Origin: Kalaharituber pfeilii
Lineage: Eukaryota; Ascomycota; Pezizomycetes; Pezizales; Pezizaceae
NCBI GenBank assembly: GCA_015179045.1
Contig: WHUZ01000067.1
Location: 62,001 to 126,000 of the forward strand
Length of the DNA: 64,000 nucleotides
Reading direction: 5' to 3'
In this document: piece by piece, positions 52,033-63,933 of the stretch
Position numbering within the stretch: position 1 is the first letter of the stretch
How the letters are laid out: the number at the start of each line of letters is the position of its first letter
The notes under the pieces: generated by a model
The model's input: only the letters and a program-made list of their open reading frames with translations
Databases searched by the model: none
Told to the model about the DNA's origin: nothing
Position numbers and translations under genes: made by a program

Positions 52033-54939
52033 ATTCAGTGCACTCTGCTCTCGCCTCGCACCTGACTGCCGCCCAAACTCCACCACGTGATGTAGCCTGT
52101 GCCAACTAGTCTCGCACACCACATCCTTTTGGCCCCTTCCCCCCGGCCTAAGCAAGTAGATGTGTCCATGCCGACGCTCATGAACCAAAGGATCCATCCC
52201 CACCCGCTCATGTGCCGACATTCCGACCTTCAGTATCCCCTCCAGCCGCCGACACACACGCAGCCTCCCCGCCCACGCACCCCTCAGCAGCCCGTTACCA
52301 ATCTTCCCCACATGTGCTGCACATTCTCCAGCGCGCTGCCTTCGTTGCATCCGGCGTGTGCAAAGGCACTCAAGTACATACATACATGCTACGCTTCGTC
52401 TGCTCATCCCCGCCCAGCCGACCTTGACCCTCATCCCCTACACCCTGCCATGTCCTCGCCGACACTTGCTACGTTTGATTAATGCTTACTCGTGCATATA
52501 GAGTTGGCAGTCGGAGGATACTATATCCCTGCCCCTCGCCCGTCATCCCAGCACCTTCCCTCCCCCAAGCCTTCACACATTGCTCCGTCAGCTTGTCCAT
52601 AGCCCTCCCGATCAGCGGTAGGTGGGCCCCCGGACACGCCTCTCCATTCCCCAACGAGTTAAGCTTACAACTCACAAACCGGTGCCCGCTGTCCATCCTG
52701 CTTCGAGCCCTACCGGATGCACCATCCACCGGCGGCATCGTTCTCTATCCAGCCGTGGTCCTATCTATCCGCATGACCCCTATCAGCATCGCCACCACCA
52801 GCTACTCGCCATAGGGCAGCATGCGAGTAATGAGGGGAAAAAAAAAGGCTACCGTTTATCCATCATCCGCAACCCTTCCTCCCACGACTCTTCACCAGTC
52901 CCCGTCATCCTCTCCCCAGATCCCCGGCACGCAGGTACACTTATGGAGGCTTCACCAATTCTGTCCCTGACTGATCATCATATTCTCCGTTGCGCAGCCC
53001 TGGAAGCAAGGGACGCAAGGGAAATCCGGTTGCGGAACGGTTTGCTAGCCTCGATTTGGAACAGGAGCTGGGGTCATGTACGTAGGGTAAACCAGATGCG
53101 CAACTTGACGGGGTATGCGGATTCCTGTCATGGGCTACAGTCCGGACGTGGGTCACGTGACTTTTCTTCCATACCTCCGCAGTTACTTCGTGGAAAGCTG
53201 CCCGCCAAATTTGATCTCCTTTCATCGTTTCTTATCCTGGGATCCTGCCTCTCCCTCTTCCCCATTCGGCGCTCCTTCCATGCTGCGACATGGATGCCGT
53301 TCTCGTATCGGCGCTCATATAGTATCAAAAACATACTGATTACAAACATTCCCATTTCAAGTACCATCCCCCCATCCAACACACCATACTCATTCTTCCG
53401 ACGCCACCACATCCTTACCAGACTATGCTCTCTGCTCAGCTACGTACTTATCCTCCCCGCTTATACCAACAGTTCAGACATACATCGCATTCAGCAGCTT
53501 CTCGACCAGAGACCCCCCCTCCATCAGCCCCACTTGACTTTTCCATATCACAACACCAGCACCATGCCTCATATCCTACTCTAAACCGCCCTATTGTCCG
53601 CTTGCGCTCGGATTCGTCGATCGGACCAAAATCAGGTACCTTACAACCAAATTCTCCTACTTTAGGTTAGCCCTTACTAAACTCATGGTAGAAGGAAGAC
53701 CCTTGAGGGATGCGGGATTTTAAACTACAGTCCTTGGCTGATTTCGGCGATTCGAAATAACGTTAACATCTCTTCAAGCTTGTTCCTCTACTCCGGGATA
53801 TTACCTACTATTTCCTACCTCTTTTTTTTTCAACGAGCCATTTCTAGCTAACTATTAGATCTGCCACAGGGTCTGGGGAGCGGGAATACCCCGTTGGACC
53901 TGCTAATTCCAATTCCATTCAATTCTTCCCTATATCACCACTCCGTCACCGAATTTCCATCGGCGCACTGCAGTTACCCTCAACTCCTGTTCCGGCAGTT
54001 AATCCCTCCTGAACTCAGTGCCCGTCAACCTCACATTCTCCCTCAAGTCTGCCCAACGCTCAGTACGGCCAGAAGACCAGTGTCCCATTCGTGTTCTTTT
54101 TCCTGTGCCTCTCCTGTTTCCCGCAGTCAAACACTAAGTGCTTACCGCGCCAAAATCTCTCGACGTGGCTCCTCCCCACAACTCCGTCCTATCCTTTCCC
54201 AGTCGACAATGTTGTAGCAACCCTCGTGCACTACACCTCATGAGCCTGCCTCCCCCAAATCCCAGCTCATTCTCCCTCCTCCTTCCTTTTGCTCAGCAAA
54301 TTCCTTGCACAGAGCACCTTCTGCGGCCTCCCGATGGAAATGGGTTGATACCCATTAGTTCGAGGTGGGTCACGTTTAAAATTGCGATTTCTTTGCTACA
54401 GCGGTGGAGAGTTATTATCTTATACTGTATACCCCGTACCTACTGCTCGCATACACTATCCCGCTCCATATACACAATAAGCATGCTTTCATCCCCTTAT
54501 ATATATCTCATTACTCATATCCATCCCTGGGGGCTATGGCCCCACTAGTCAATCCCAACAACCCCCACACTGCTGAACCATCGATGCGGGATTGTCCACG
54601 GCACACCACGAAGCACGGAGGAAGAAGCCTTACGTCCGGAAATTCATCATTATGAACAGGGGATGCAAGTTCCATACTGCATTTCACCGCCAAGCGAAGC
54701 CATAGCACGAAACGAGCATCTCATCATAGCTCACGTTGCGGTATACGAGTAGTGTTTTTTTTTTCTTGAAAAGCGAAAAAAAAAAAAAAAAGGAAACAAG
54801 CTACGGCAGGGAAATCTCATGCACTCAGCACATACATCCGTCACACTTCAATAGGGCAACCCGGTCGAAGAATGGTTCGCCTGCCTCCATTTCGGCTAGT
54901 CGAAGGGCTGGAGTGCAAGTTGGGAATTCAAATTGTGTA
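52033..54939. other. interval without a supported gene; LINE-like debris
   Basis: On the minus strand about 52330-52380 reads CNEGSALENVQHMWG, faintly like the C-terminal zinc motif of LINE ORF2. A family A-like insertion lies at 52816-52848 (TCGCCATAGGGCAGC, A-run) with GCTAC on both sides. The segment 54420-54545 is homologous to 62730-62830. Long plus-strand frames here run through A-tailed insertions and have no motif. Confidence 0.45.
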
Positions 54940-55837
54940 CAGTTACACCTTGCTATACCGGACGACCAAAATCCAGCACTTTCTGTCCGGTTTAACCTAG
55001 CGTCCAGTATAACAAATTTTGCACGGGTGCCCGCCAGGGAGGGCTACAAAACTTAGTAAGCCAATAACGAGAGGTACGGTATGCCTGGCGACTGGATTCC
55101 AGGAGTCATCCTCTTTTTAACCTCCTCAGATATTACAGAACGTCAAAGATCGAATCCAAGATACAGAGAACACTTCAAAATACCACTATAACACATAGAA
55201 GGTACAACAAGCAGTCTCATGCTTTTGGCCTTCTTCCGGTTCAGCTAACTAGTTTATATGCGATTTGAACTTAAACGTCTACAGTTTTGTTGTCCGGTTG
55301 AAGTGGGTGTCAGGGTTACCGAACAAAGTATCAATGATGCCATGGTGATGCGAGATGACGCATGATGCCATTCATAGTTATCAATGAGGCCATGATGATG
55401 ATGAGAGAAAAGCTTGTTAATTAGCACTCAATGTTAAATAGAATAATGCAAATAACCGACACGCTGGACGCCTATATATAGAGGCCTATACGGCCTCTAT
55501 ACAAAGGTCAAGTTCCAAGCGTTGTCCTAAGTTACACCTACATTTCGCTGCAATCGCGGACACCGTAACAGTGGGCGTTTCGGTATACAATTTGAGCTCG
55601 AAATTCAAAAAATTTCTGAATTTTCTACGGCCATTTTTGTCATTGCGGGGAAGTACGCAATATCCCTGGTGGCGGACATTGTGGATTTGGTATTTGTGAC
55701 TTCATGATTGGCTGGACCTCGACATGCTGCTTAACCACGGCAGCCAGCAGGGATCCAACGGTGGTACCAACGGAGCTGGAGACATACTGTGTTTTTCAGA
55801 AAAAAAATTCAATCGGCTAAAGGCGAAGAATCCAGTA

Positions 55838-58027
55838 CTGTGTTCTACCGGGATATTGCGCATAACCGGGATATTGCGCATAACCGGGATATTGCGCACT
55901 TTCGGGTGACTTATAAATGACTTCTCAAAATTCAACGACTTGTTCAATTGACTTCAAATCAAGTACAAAGCATTTAGATACATGTAGAAACCTATTTCAA
56001 ACCTTGTTCAAGCACACAGAAATTTTCAGGTGGGGTGATTTTAGTAACCTACCTATTTGGGAAGGACAGACACTTAAAGGTCTAACTTTTGCAGAATCAT
56101 TTCCTGAGTCTCACAGCCATTGTAGTACATGCTCTTGTGGGTCTAGATGGTGGGTGTGTAGTAGGGAAGAGGTGGCATCTTGTGGGTGAAAGTGGTGTCT
56201 GAACAACTATAGTATCCGAAGTGGTATCTGAGGCAGCATCAGATGTTTCAGAGTTATCTGTATCATACCAGGCTTCTGGTGACTCTGAAGCAATTCTAGC
56301 TTGTTTCTAGGTATGCTGCAGTGGTTGACGCTTATTTTTGCCCTCTGGTTGCTGCAACTTTGACTTGGATGCTCGTTTTTTTTTCAGTTATTGCTTCTTT
56401 TGCTCTTCCATCTCTAGCTGCTTCTTGAGCCTGATAATATCCTTTCCGGTGATAGGCCCAATGACTGGAAGACATCTTTGGTCCTTTGTCTTGAGTTTTT
56501 TACCATGCCGCTTGAGTTTCATATTGATATCTCTTTCAATATCAACCTCAGTCATTGCTCCTAATGCTGCTGATGAGAGTTTAAGAAATGACTTTTTGAT
56601 TTCTGACTGAGAGGCTTTTGGAAGCCGTTGAATAAAGCGAATGGTACGTCTTTTGAGTGCTCTATGTGTCCTAGGAGTGTAGATACTATGAGAGGATATT
56701 GGACATGCTGGAGAGAGGTATTTTTCGATAGCCATATGTTGCATATTGCTAAGCGGGATTCAATAGTTGCTAGGATATATCAGACTTAATATTCTGCTCT
56801 GTAAAGGTACACTTTTGAGCTGTCTTAAGCATTGGCCAAAAATTCCCTTTTCTAATAATATCAAAATTCTCTCTAGTAAAGGTATCCACCTCTTGACTAT
56901 AGGCATGTTGTAGAGGTGCAAATAACCTAACATCTAGAGGCTGTAGAAGATGCGTTGAGTGTGGAAGAAGACTAAACACCAACGTATCATGCTCCAAACA
57001 CTATGAAAGGAGTAATAAGATATATGTCTATCTAGAAATAATATAAAACAATAGATTTTCTTAGACAATTTTGTTGCCAGGGGGTAAAAATAATTCTGCA
57101 AATAGTCTTGACCTATTTTATTATCTGTCCATCCCTTAGGTGAGTGATTAAATCTTATTTCCTTATCTTCTGAAGTTATACCTGCATACCATTCTGCTAC
57201 ATGAGTTTTTCCTTTATATATAATATATGCAGGTAATACTTTACTAGCTGCATTAATTGTCTTAATATCTGTAATTGTTTCCCTGTTTCCATCTACTTTC
57301 TTTCGCACATGCTTTCTCCCCGCTCTATAAATTACTTTGCATTTACTTCCTCTTCCTAACATAAATCCTTTCTCATCCATATTCTATATATTCTCTGTAA
57401 GTATTGTATTCCTTGCTATCACTTTTTGCGCTGCTTGAATAAACCTTTTTACTACTTCTGAATTATTTGCTACTGTCTGCTGGCACTCCTGAGCTGTTGC
57501 TAACTTCTGCTTAACCTCTGGATGTCTTTTCATAAACCTGCGTACCCAATTTTTACCTAAATCTTACTTAATGCCCCCCTTACATTTAATTATAAAACTA
57601 GTAGCAATCTCTCTCAAAGTTTCTATCTCAATAGAGAATCCCATATCATCCATCCGCTCAAGATATTGTACCACTGCCTTTTCCTGCTCTTTATCTAGGT
57701 GCTGCTGACTCTCATAACTAACTCTATGAGTAGTAGTCTTCCCTTTATATCTACTTCTCACTGTAGCTTCAGCTAATCCTAGAAAGTCTGCTGCTCTCTG
57801 AACTGACTTGAACTTACCCTCTTTAAGGCCCTTAATAGCCTCCTGCATTTTCGCTTCTTGATCTTTTGCCATGGCTGGGTTCTATAGACCTCCGGAATAA
57901 TTGTTGTTGTGTTGCTGTACCCCACAATGCCCCGCAACTGTGGTGTTGTCAAGGAATTGCGCTCATGCACCAGCGCCACGCTAGTGCGCAGCATCCCCGT
58001 CGTGCGCAATATCCCGGTAGAACATAG
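55838..58027 (-). mobile_element. Pogo-like DNA transposon, degraded
   Basis: Ends CTGTGTTCTACCGGGATATT (left) and its near-match on the minus strand at the right are inverted repeats of about 24 bp, flanked by TA (55836-55837, 58028-58029). The left end carries three tandem copies of ACCGGGATATTGCGCATA; the right end carries a single good copy and one decayed. The element is 2190 bp, the usual size for Pogo/Fot1. Confidence 0.88.
56388..57872 (-). pseudogene. Fot1/Pogo transposase, inactivated
   Basis: The N-terminal psq-type HTH (KSVQRAADFLGLAEATVRSR) starts at the ATG at 57872. A stop follows at KGGIK, then a CENP-B-like segment (WVRRFMKRHPEVKQKLA) with further stops. The DDE core has NMDEKGFMLG (first Asp), a degenerate LDRH in place of LDGH (second Asp) and LLPHSTHLLQPLDVRLF (third Asp), in at least two frames. 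The C-terminal part lies at 56388-56744. Many stops are TAG/TAA in AT-rich context, consistent with but not proof of C-to-T mutation (RIP). No active enzyme can be made. Confidence 0.9.
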
Positions 58028-58150
58028 TATTTCGAAATAAGAATCAGAGAACAAGACTCAATGCGCTGAGAGCTTTCGATATGCAGGTTTGCTACACGGG
58101 GGCCCGCGGAGCGATTTCAGGGGGTGAGATAATCTCATTCGTGTTGTGTA

Positions 58151-59150
58151 CAGTTTTACCTTGCTATACTGGACGACCCTTGACGGTTTTTGCAATTTAC
58201 ATACAAAAAAATTAGCTATACCGGAGGCCCAGCTAAACCAGACCGGACAACAAAACTTTGAAATTCAAATTACAAACTAATTAGCTGAACTGGACAAAAA
58301 TTATCTGCACTTTATGTATACTGTAGTAGTGCTTTAATCCCTCTTGAGCCTGAAGTCCTATATCCGCTACATCTTGAATCGGAAGCTGTCTTTGATGATG
58401 AGAGAAGGATAGGGTTGAAATCGAGGTGCTCTGGAAAAAAGAGATTGATTGATCTAGATGATCAATTGCTTCTGATACGGTAGGTATTTTAACTGTTGGT
58501 GTATCCGTAGTAGTAGGTTGACTATCCAATTCTATGGGCTACCCTCAGTTCGGGTGTGGTTGTTTGCCTTTAATATTTCTACTGATAGTTGTCGAGGGCT
58601 TAAGATTGTATCTACATTATAAAGCTAATATCAACCTAAAAAAATATGTAGATTTACATACCGTAATGCAGTCTCATCGCAACTCCAAATACCTCATTAT
58701 GTATAATTCTTAAGCTCATTCCTTAATTTTGCACAAGCAATAGCTACTTGATTTTCATTCACTCCATCTCTATCCCTAACTAATTTTTGTCGATAATATC
58801 TTTAAGAAGCTTTAAATGCAGAAAGTCAACTATATAGTCTTTATCAGAATATGAAGACTCCAAAGCGCTCAATTCAGTAACAATTAACTTTGAATAATCA
58901 CATCATTAATGGGTACTCCATGTCATGAGCACCTTCTATCCACTCAGCCTCAAATACTGGAAATAAAGGCACTCGGTTTTTCTTTTTATGAGCACTATCA
59001 ACAGGGGGAATGGGACAAAATTTCTTCTGAATTGGAGAGTATATCACTTAGAGTAGACTTTGAAAGAAATTCCTTTCCCATCCGGTCCTGGAAATAGACG
59101 TCTAGAATCTTCCAATTTCATTTTTTTTCCTCTGCCTGTAATTGCGTCTT
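58151..59150 (-). pseudogene. second DNA-transposase remnant
   Basis: Scattered minus-strand pieces: 58281-58529 (IPTVSEAIDHLDQSISFF, Ser-rich, like a Fot1 C-terminal region) and near 58950-59090 (MGKEFLSKSTLSDIL, HTH-like). No continuous frame joins them. They lie between a TA-preceded left-type end at 58151 and the right end at 59406. Confidence 0.5.
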
Positions 59151-59472
59151 CGGGTCTAGACATATCTCATATTTCTCACGGAAAGGAAAGGCACGCTTTT
59201 ATGTAGGCATTGAATGAGACGGTTTCGATCTGAGCTGCTCTTGACGGTATTCAGGCTCTGCGAAAAGTATCAGTATGACAATTTCAGCAATCTCACAAGA
59301 AAAGATTAACCCCCCCTGCAAGACCCTGGGATGCCACCCCTGCGAATTTGTTATACGGGACGCTAGATTAACCGGGCGGAAAGTGCTGGATTGCAAGGTA
59401 TAACTGTAATCTGGTTGCCTACCCCTCCTACTCATGCTAGATTGCGAATTTCGGTTCGGATTTCTGCAGTAG

Positions 59473-59520
59473 CCTTTTTTTTGTTATTTGTTGCTACATA
59501 ACCCCGCATACAGGCTACGA
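59473..59520 (-). mobile_element. diverged family B-like remnant
   Basis: A T-rich tract followed by GCTACATAACCCCGCATACA, matching the variant at 17166-17225. It lies just outside the DNA transposon end, about 60 bp upstream of the HET gene TATA box. Confidence 0.45.
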
Positions 59521-59578
59521 GGAAAAAGTGTGCCAGGTTGCATTGTTGCCAAGTGACCTGCAAAACCCGGACCAGCAT

Positions 59579-59587
59579 TATATAAAA
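59579..59587 (+). promoter_or_regulatory. TATA box upstream of HET gene
   Basis: TATATAAAA lies about 180 bp before the HET gene ATG and is followed by a CT-rich stretch (CAATCATCTCCTCCTCCG), a common fungal core-promoter arrangement. Confidence 0.55.
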
Positions 59588-59763
59588 TTCTATCCTACCC
59601 CGCTCCGTTTCAATCATCTCCTCCTCCGCAGTCAGTCAGCCTCCTATTCATTTCAGAGATATCGACGTGGACAGGATCTCATCCATCGGCAAGTTGTAGG
59701 TACACAATCGATCTTTGCAAGTGGGTCGTACTCTGTCGCGGCTACACGTTCTTGAACGCAAGC

Positions 59764-62230
59764 ATGGAACCCCATCTGCAGCCTGTTTGCGAGAAAGGTC
59801 GCTGGGTGATGGCGACAAATCTTCCTCCGGTGGGCGACATCGAGAAAGCGTTACACTCCGGGTACTGGAGCGAAAATCCCGCCAACCCAGCTCACGGCAG
59901 GGAAGAGGGGAGGTTTATAGCGCACCAGGCAGTCGTTCTTACTAGTAGCGAAAGTCGTGCAACTGTGGCCGGCTTGACACCCGAACAACTGGACATCAAG
60001 ATCAGACAATTCTGGGGTTTCGTGCTCGATACGGAGCCCAAATGGGGAAAATCACACGCCACGGAGTTCCCTAGCTATCGTGAATGGTTGGGCTACTTTA
60101 TCCAGCGAAACTACAGCTATGGTGTTGTGCATGCCTGGGTAAATGCGCTTGTACTCTGGGCACGATCGGACGATAGCAACAAAAACCCGTTTTACCAAAG
60201 CCCTCCGAGGGCGCGGCCGTTCCGGACTCATTCCAACATTGTCTCAGAATCTGGCGAGGAAGACGATAGCTATGATTCTTCTGTAGTTGACGACGAGACA
60301 CTTAACGGTGTCATAGACCCAATACGATTGGACAATCTAGTTCCCTCGATTCTTGAAAGTGACCCCGAAATCAAAGCTCCAGCGCAGGCCCATTTGAACG
60401 ACACCATCGACGTAATTGGGCAGGACAACCTGCGTATTCCCCGACGGGTGTGGGACTTATGCGCTAACAAGGTAATTCCATCATCCTGGTATCCAAAGCA
60501 CCGGGAGTTTTCCGTTTATCGAGCAACCTCCATTGGCCGCACCCAATCGATGGTCATTCCGGTGTCACATGCCTGGGTAGCCGACACGGAGCTAGACTAC
60601 ACTATTACACATGTGAATCATTGCTTATGGCCAGTGCCAATCCCGCGAGGGATAACAATTGAGAATATTCGCGAGCAATTGCTCATGTATAACATCAGAT
60701 ATTCATGGCTTGATGTCTTGTGCCTCCGGCAGGTAGCAGCTCCCCGGCCGGACATGCGACTACAGGTTGATGCGGGAACCCTTGCAGCACGTGAGCGATG
60801 CAGACTAGATGAGTGGGCGAAAGACGTACCCCTTATTGGAGAGACATATCGACAGGCATCGCGGATTGTGGTGTATCTCAGCGGCTTAGGGAAACAATTC
60901 CATGCAGGAGGGTGGGATCATGAGCGGCACTGGCTGAGGCGAGTTTGGACGATGCAGGAGACAAAACCACAAGGCGACATGATTGTTGCAGGATTGGGCC
61001 ACCCAGTGATCTTGGAGGCTGCGGGCGGAACAACATTTAACAAGGGTCCTAAAGTGTATGTGGCACGTTTTCCCAAGGCGCAATCAACGCATGATTTCCC
61101 ATGGAATTGTAAGGTATGTAGCCACAATATAAGTTGGCTGTCCCGTTTCTGTCAATAGCAGGGCTGCCGACTTTAGGGTCCCTTGACGTGGGTTTCCAGG
61201 AATTTTTGCTGATATTTGCAAGCAGATTGACGACCTTGGAACAACTTTGGGACTTGCGATTAGCAAATTATTCAACACAGGCTTTCTCGAACCTCAGAGA
61301 TTCAGGCTAGTAACCGAGGATCTCATTAGTACTGGGTATCTAGACCTCGACCTAGTTTTGAGAGAGCTGCGGTACCGTTGCGCTTCAAACCCACTCGACA
61401 GGGTCTTTTCGGTGGCACATCTTTTCCTCCACAGACACAATTACATGTACAAAGCTCTAAGAATTCCTTCGTACCAGCATTCAGAAAATGAGTCTGACGC
61501 GTGGGCCCGGCTTGTGGGCGCGACTGCTCACCTTCTCACTAGTGTATGTTCGTGCTGCAACGGTAACCTTTATGCAGCACAGCTTCTACGCCTCTTTCCG
61601 CACCCTTCATCGGAGCATTGGTTCCCCAGCTGGGGCCAAGTGATGAACTATCCAGATGTGTCCGTAAAGGAGCCACAGCTCCCCGATGGCACTTTGCCTC
61701 GCATCAATTGCCCATTGTACCTGGACGGAGGGAAGATTTACCGTGGAATTAGACTTCGTGTTGCGCCCTCCGGTGGCGGTTATATCGCCACCGGAGTAAG
61801 TGAAGATGGAATCAAGCAAGCATTTCTCTCTCTAACTGCTCCAGGTGTAGTGGATACGAAGCACTTAGACATCGACCCCGACTACCCATATGTCTTGGTT
61901 GACGTCACCCCAGGCCAGGGTTGGTCACGACCAGGTCACCAGTGGCACCCAACGCCCTTGTGGAGCACGAATCTCATTATTGTGTGCAGAGAGTTGACCG
62001 AGTGGAGAGACATGCCACTTACTGCTACATCTCGTGCAAACGGATCCCCATATTCATATCGGCTTAGGCGGGTAACATCTCTGACATGGAAAGATAGTCA
62101 GTACACGGGTGACGAATTGATGCGTCCATGGTTGCCGTTCAAACCAACTGTAGAGCCTCTTGGTAATGGTGGTAACTGGAACACCTTTCTTGGAATATAC
62201 GACTGGCCCATCGAGGTTTCCCTGCAATGA
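59764..62230 (+). CDS. HET-domain protein (heterokaryon incompatibility-like)
   Basis: Two exons, 59764-61113 and 61226-62230; the 112-nt intron (GTATGT to GCAAGCAG) rejoins the frame as WNCK-IDDLGTTLG. Total about 784 residues. The three HET blocks are visible: IPVSHAWVAD (about residue 260), YSWLDVLCLRQ with WAKDVPLIGETYRQASRIVV (about 315-375), and HWLRRVWTMQET (about 390). The C-terminal half (RCASNPLDRVFSVAHLF and beyond) fits the regions downstream of HET in many ascomycete paralogues. HET domains trigger cell death on non-self fusion in characterised genes; most paralogues, like this one, have no tested role. No NACHT, ankyrin or WD repeats follow. The acceptor could be three bases earlier, adding one Gln. 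Confidence 0.9.
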
Positions 62231-62459
62231 TCACTGTGGCTTCGCCTTAGCCCCGCAAGAGCTGCCCTGGGCGCGGGCGGACACGTGTATCCGATGCTAC
62301 ACAGATGGACTCGGATCCCGATGTTGCAGTCCCTCATTACCTGTTGCGGGAAATGCTTATGAGTGGAATCAAGGAGGGTGCGATAAGGGAAAGGGCCTGG
62401 TGAAGGCCAGCCAGGTGCATATGGTTGGGGAGGACGCAATGGAAGGTGATTAAGAGCCC
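62231..62459. other. 3' flank of HET gene
   Basis: No gene seen; presumed terminator region. It begins with a partial family A-like word (CTTCGCCTTAGCCCCGCAAG) that is not convincing as an insertion. Confidence 0.4.
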
Positions 62460-62650
62460 ATTTTGTATTGACTTTCTCTAGGATCCGAGCTTTTACACCC
62501 TCGTTTATTTACTTGTTTTGCTTTATCTATTCGATTTTATTTTCTTATTATCCTCCTTTGTAATTTTTTCTCGGGATGGCCTATAGGGTGGCATACGAGT
62601 AATAAAAATTTTTCTTTTTAAAAAAGAAAAAAAAAAACGTAAAAAATTGG
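62460..62650 (+). mobile_element. LINE 3' UTR and tail
   Basis: A T-rich untranslated stretch resembling that at 7000-7130 leads to the family A end (GGCCTATAGGGTGGCATACG, AGTAAT) and a mixed A/T-rich tail at about 62606-62647. The 5' limit is unclear. Confidence 0.6.
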
Positions 62651-62779
62651 GCCTATCTTTGCTATGGCGTTGAGGAGTTTCCAGCTTGGATAGTATAACC
62701 CTCCCGCTCCCCCTGCCCGTTGCAAGCATACAACGTCCCGTTCCACATACACGATAAGCATACTTTCATTCCCATTTTC

Positions 62780-63740
62780 TTTTTCTTAAATATATATTTG
62801 TCATTAGCCATTTACCGCCCTGGGGGCTATGGCGACATTAGTTACAAAAGGAGATAATAGAAAGAATAGCAACGTATCACAATACCAACACATCGCCGCA
62901 AACTAAGGAATACCCAGAATTTCCCCCGCAGTCATCGTTCCACTGATCTCATCACCTCCATCAGTGGATGCGGTTCGCCATCCGCCCTTATCGGAGGCTT
63001 CCTTGCCACCTCTGGCCCTCCTAGATTCCTCTTCTTTCACACCTCCCTCCTGTCCCAGATATGCGTCGTCGTTTCCTATTCCTTTTTACACCATCATCAA
63101 TCCCGATCATCCGCCTTTCATATCTTGAACTTCCAGGACCCTCTCCTTTTCCACCCAGATCCCCCAGGATACCTTTGTTAATATCATTAATCGTATAGTA
63201 ATGCAATTAAACCAATGCTAAAATAACAACCGTCATATTTATGATCATGCAATACACACCCCCGACATCTCTCCACCCCATGTCATCAGTTCCACCAATG
63301 GGTCTGGCTCTCCCTCCTTCCCTACCGGAGTCTTTCCTATCACCTCTCCATAGTCTCCGTTCCATTCCGCACAACTGGGAGTCTGTAGCCGCCTTACCTA
63401 TTTTCCCAGCGTACTTTGTCAATAGATCCAGGCTGTTTCCTCATCTGCCCATCGCCTTTTAGCGACTATCTTCATTCATGCCTTTGTCACCACTTCATCC
63501 CGGTATGGCTGGTAAGTCCCCTGTCTCACCCGCCTCTTTCCCCCTCATTATCATCTACCCTTTCGTATCCATTCTTAAACCTCTCCTCCACGACCTCCTT
63601 ACAGAATCTACTCGCCCCACCTGGTGTGGGCTTCGTTCAGCGATCTTTTGTAGACTCCCGATCGTCACCTGGGAATCTGAGACCATAATTCTTCCTCCTC
63701 AAGTCCCTTCGCCGTCGCTATCACATCCGCGTCGTTGACT
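62780..63740 (-). pseudogene. 5'-truncated Tad1-like LINE: RNase H to 3' end
   Basis: On the minus strand, IMVSDSQVTIGSLQKIAERS (about 63630-63695) matches VTDSKVAITKLQKIAQGD of the 6210 copy. Degenerate sequence continues to a family A-type 3' end (GCCATAGCCCCCAGGGCGG, complement of about 62813-62832) and an A-rich tail. It covers nearly the same part of the LINE as the copy at 6210-7186. Stops and frameshifts show it is dead. Confidence 0.6.
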
Positions 63741-63883
63741 GGTTCTTGTCCCTAGGTATACCGATTTTGCTATTCCCGACTTTTCAATATTGGACCTACG
63801 CTCTTTCCTCCCTCCCGCTTCCATCTATGTACGCTACTGTCCACCCTCATTCTCTGCCTCTACGCTCCCCCTTCACCGGTATT

Positions 63884-63933
63884 GTTTTTTATATCAGTAC
63901 TCGCATGCCGCCCTTTGGGCTATGGCGAGGTTG
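63884..63933 (-). mobile_element. family A ultra-short LINE-tail insertion
   Basis: Flanked by CCGGTATT (63876-63883, 63934-63941). It contains a short T-tract, the hairpin with perfect CTCGC/GCGAG arms, and ends near CCTCGCC on the minus strand. Confidence 0.85.

Larger units (their letters stand above)
54940..59406. mobile_element. outer Tc1/mariner-like (Fot1-type) DNA transposon, nested
   Basis: The left end CAGTTACACCTTGCTATACC and the right end (minus strand CAGTTATACCTTGC) form terminal inverted repeats matching for about 85 bp (54940-55025 and 59325-59406), with TA on both outer sides (54938-54939, 59407-59408). Inside are the Pogo-like element at 55838-58027 and a second left-type end CAGTTTTACCTTGCTATACT at 58151, also preceded by TA. 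Near 58900-59100 the minus strand retains a transposase N-terminal HTH remnant (LSKSTLSDIL), so the right part may be a separate 58151-59406 copy. The nesting order is inferred. Confidence 0.7.

Noticed and set aside
51979..52434. A 151-codon minus-strand frame
   Set aside because: Arg/Gly-rich, overlaps a family A insertion at its end, and the only LINE-like zinc motif in the area is in another frame.
52622..53584. Open frame of 320 codons on the plus strand
   Set aside because: It reads through an A-tailed family A-like insertion at 52816-52848, has no ATG-proximal signal or motif, and its composition is like the surrounding non-coding sequence.
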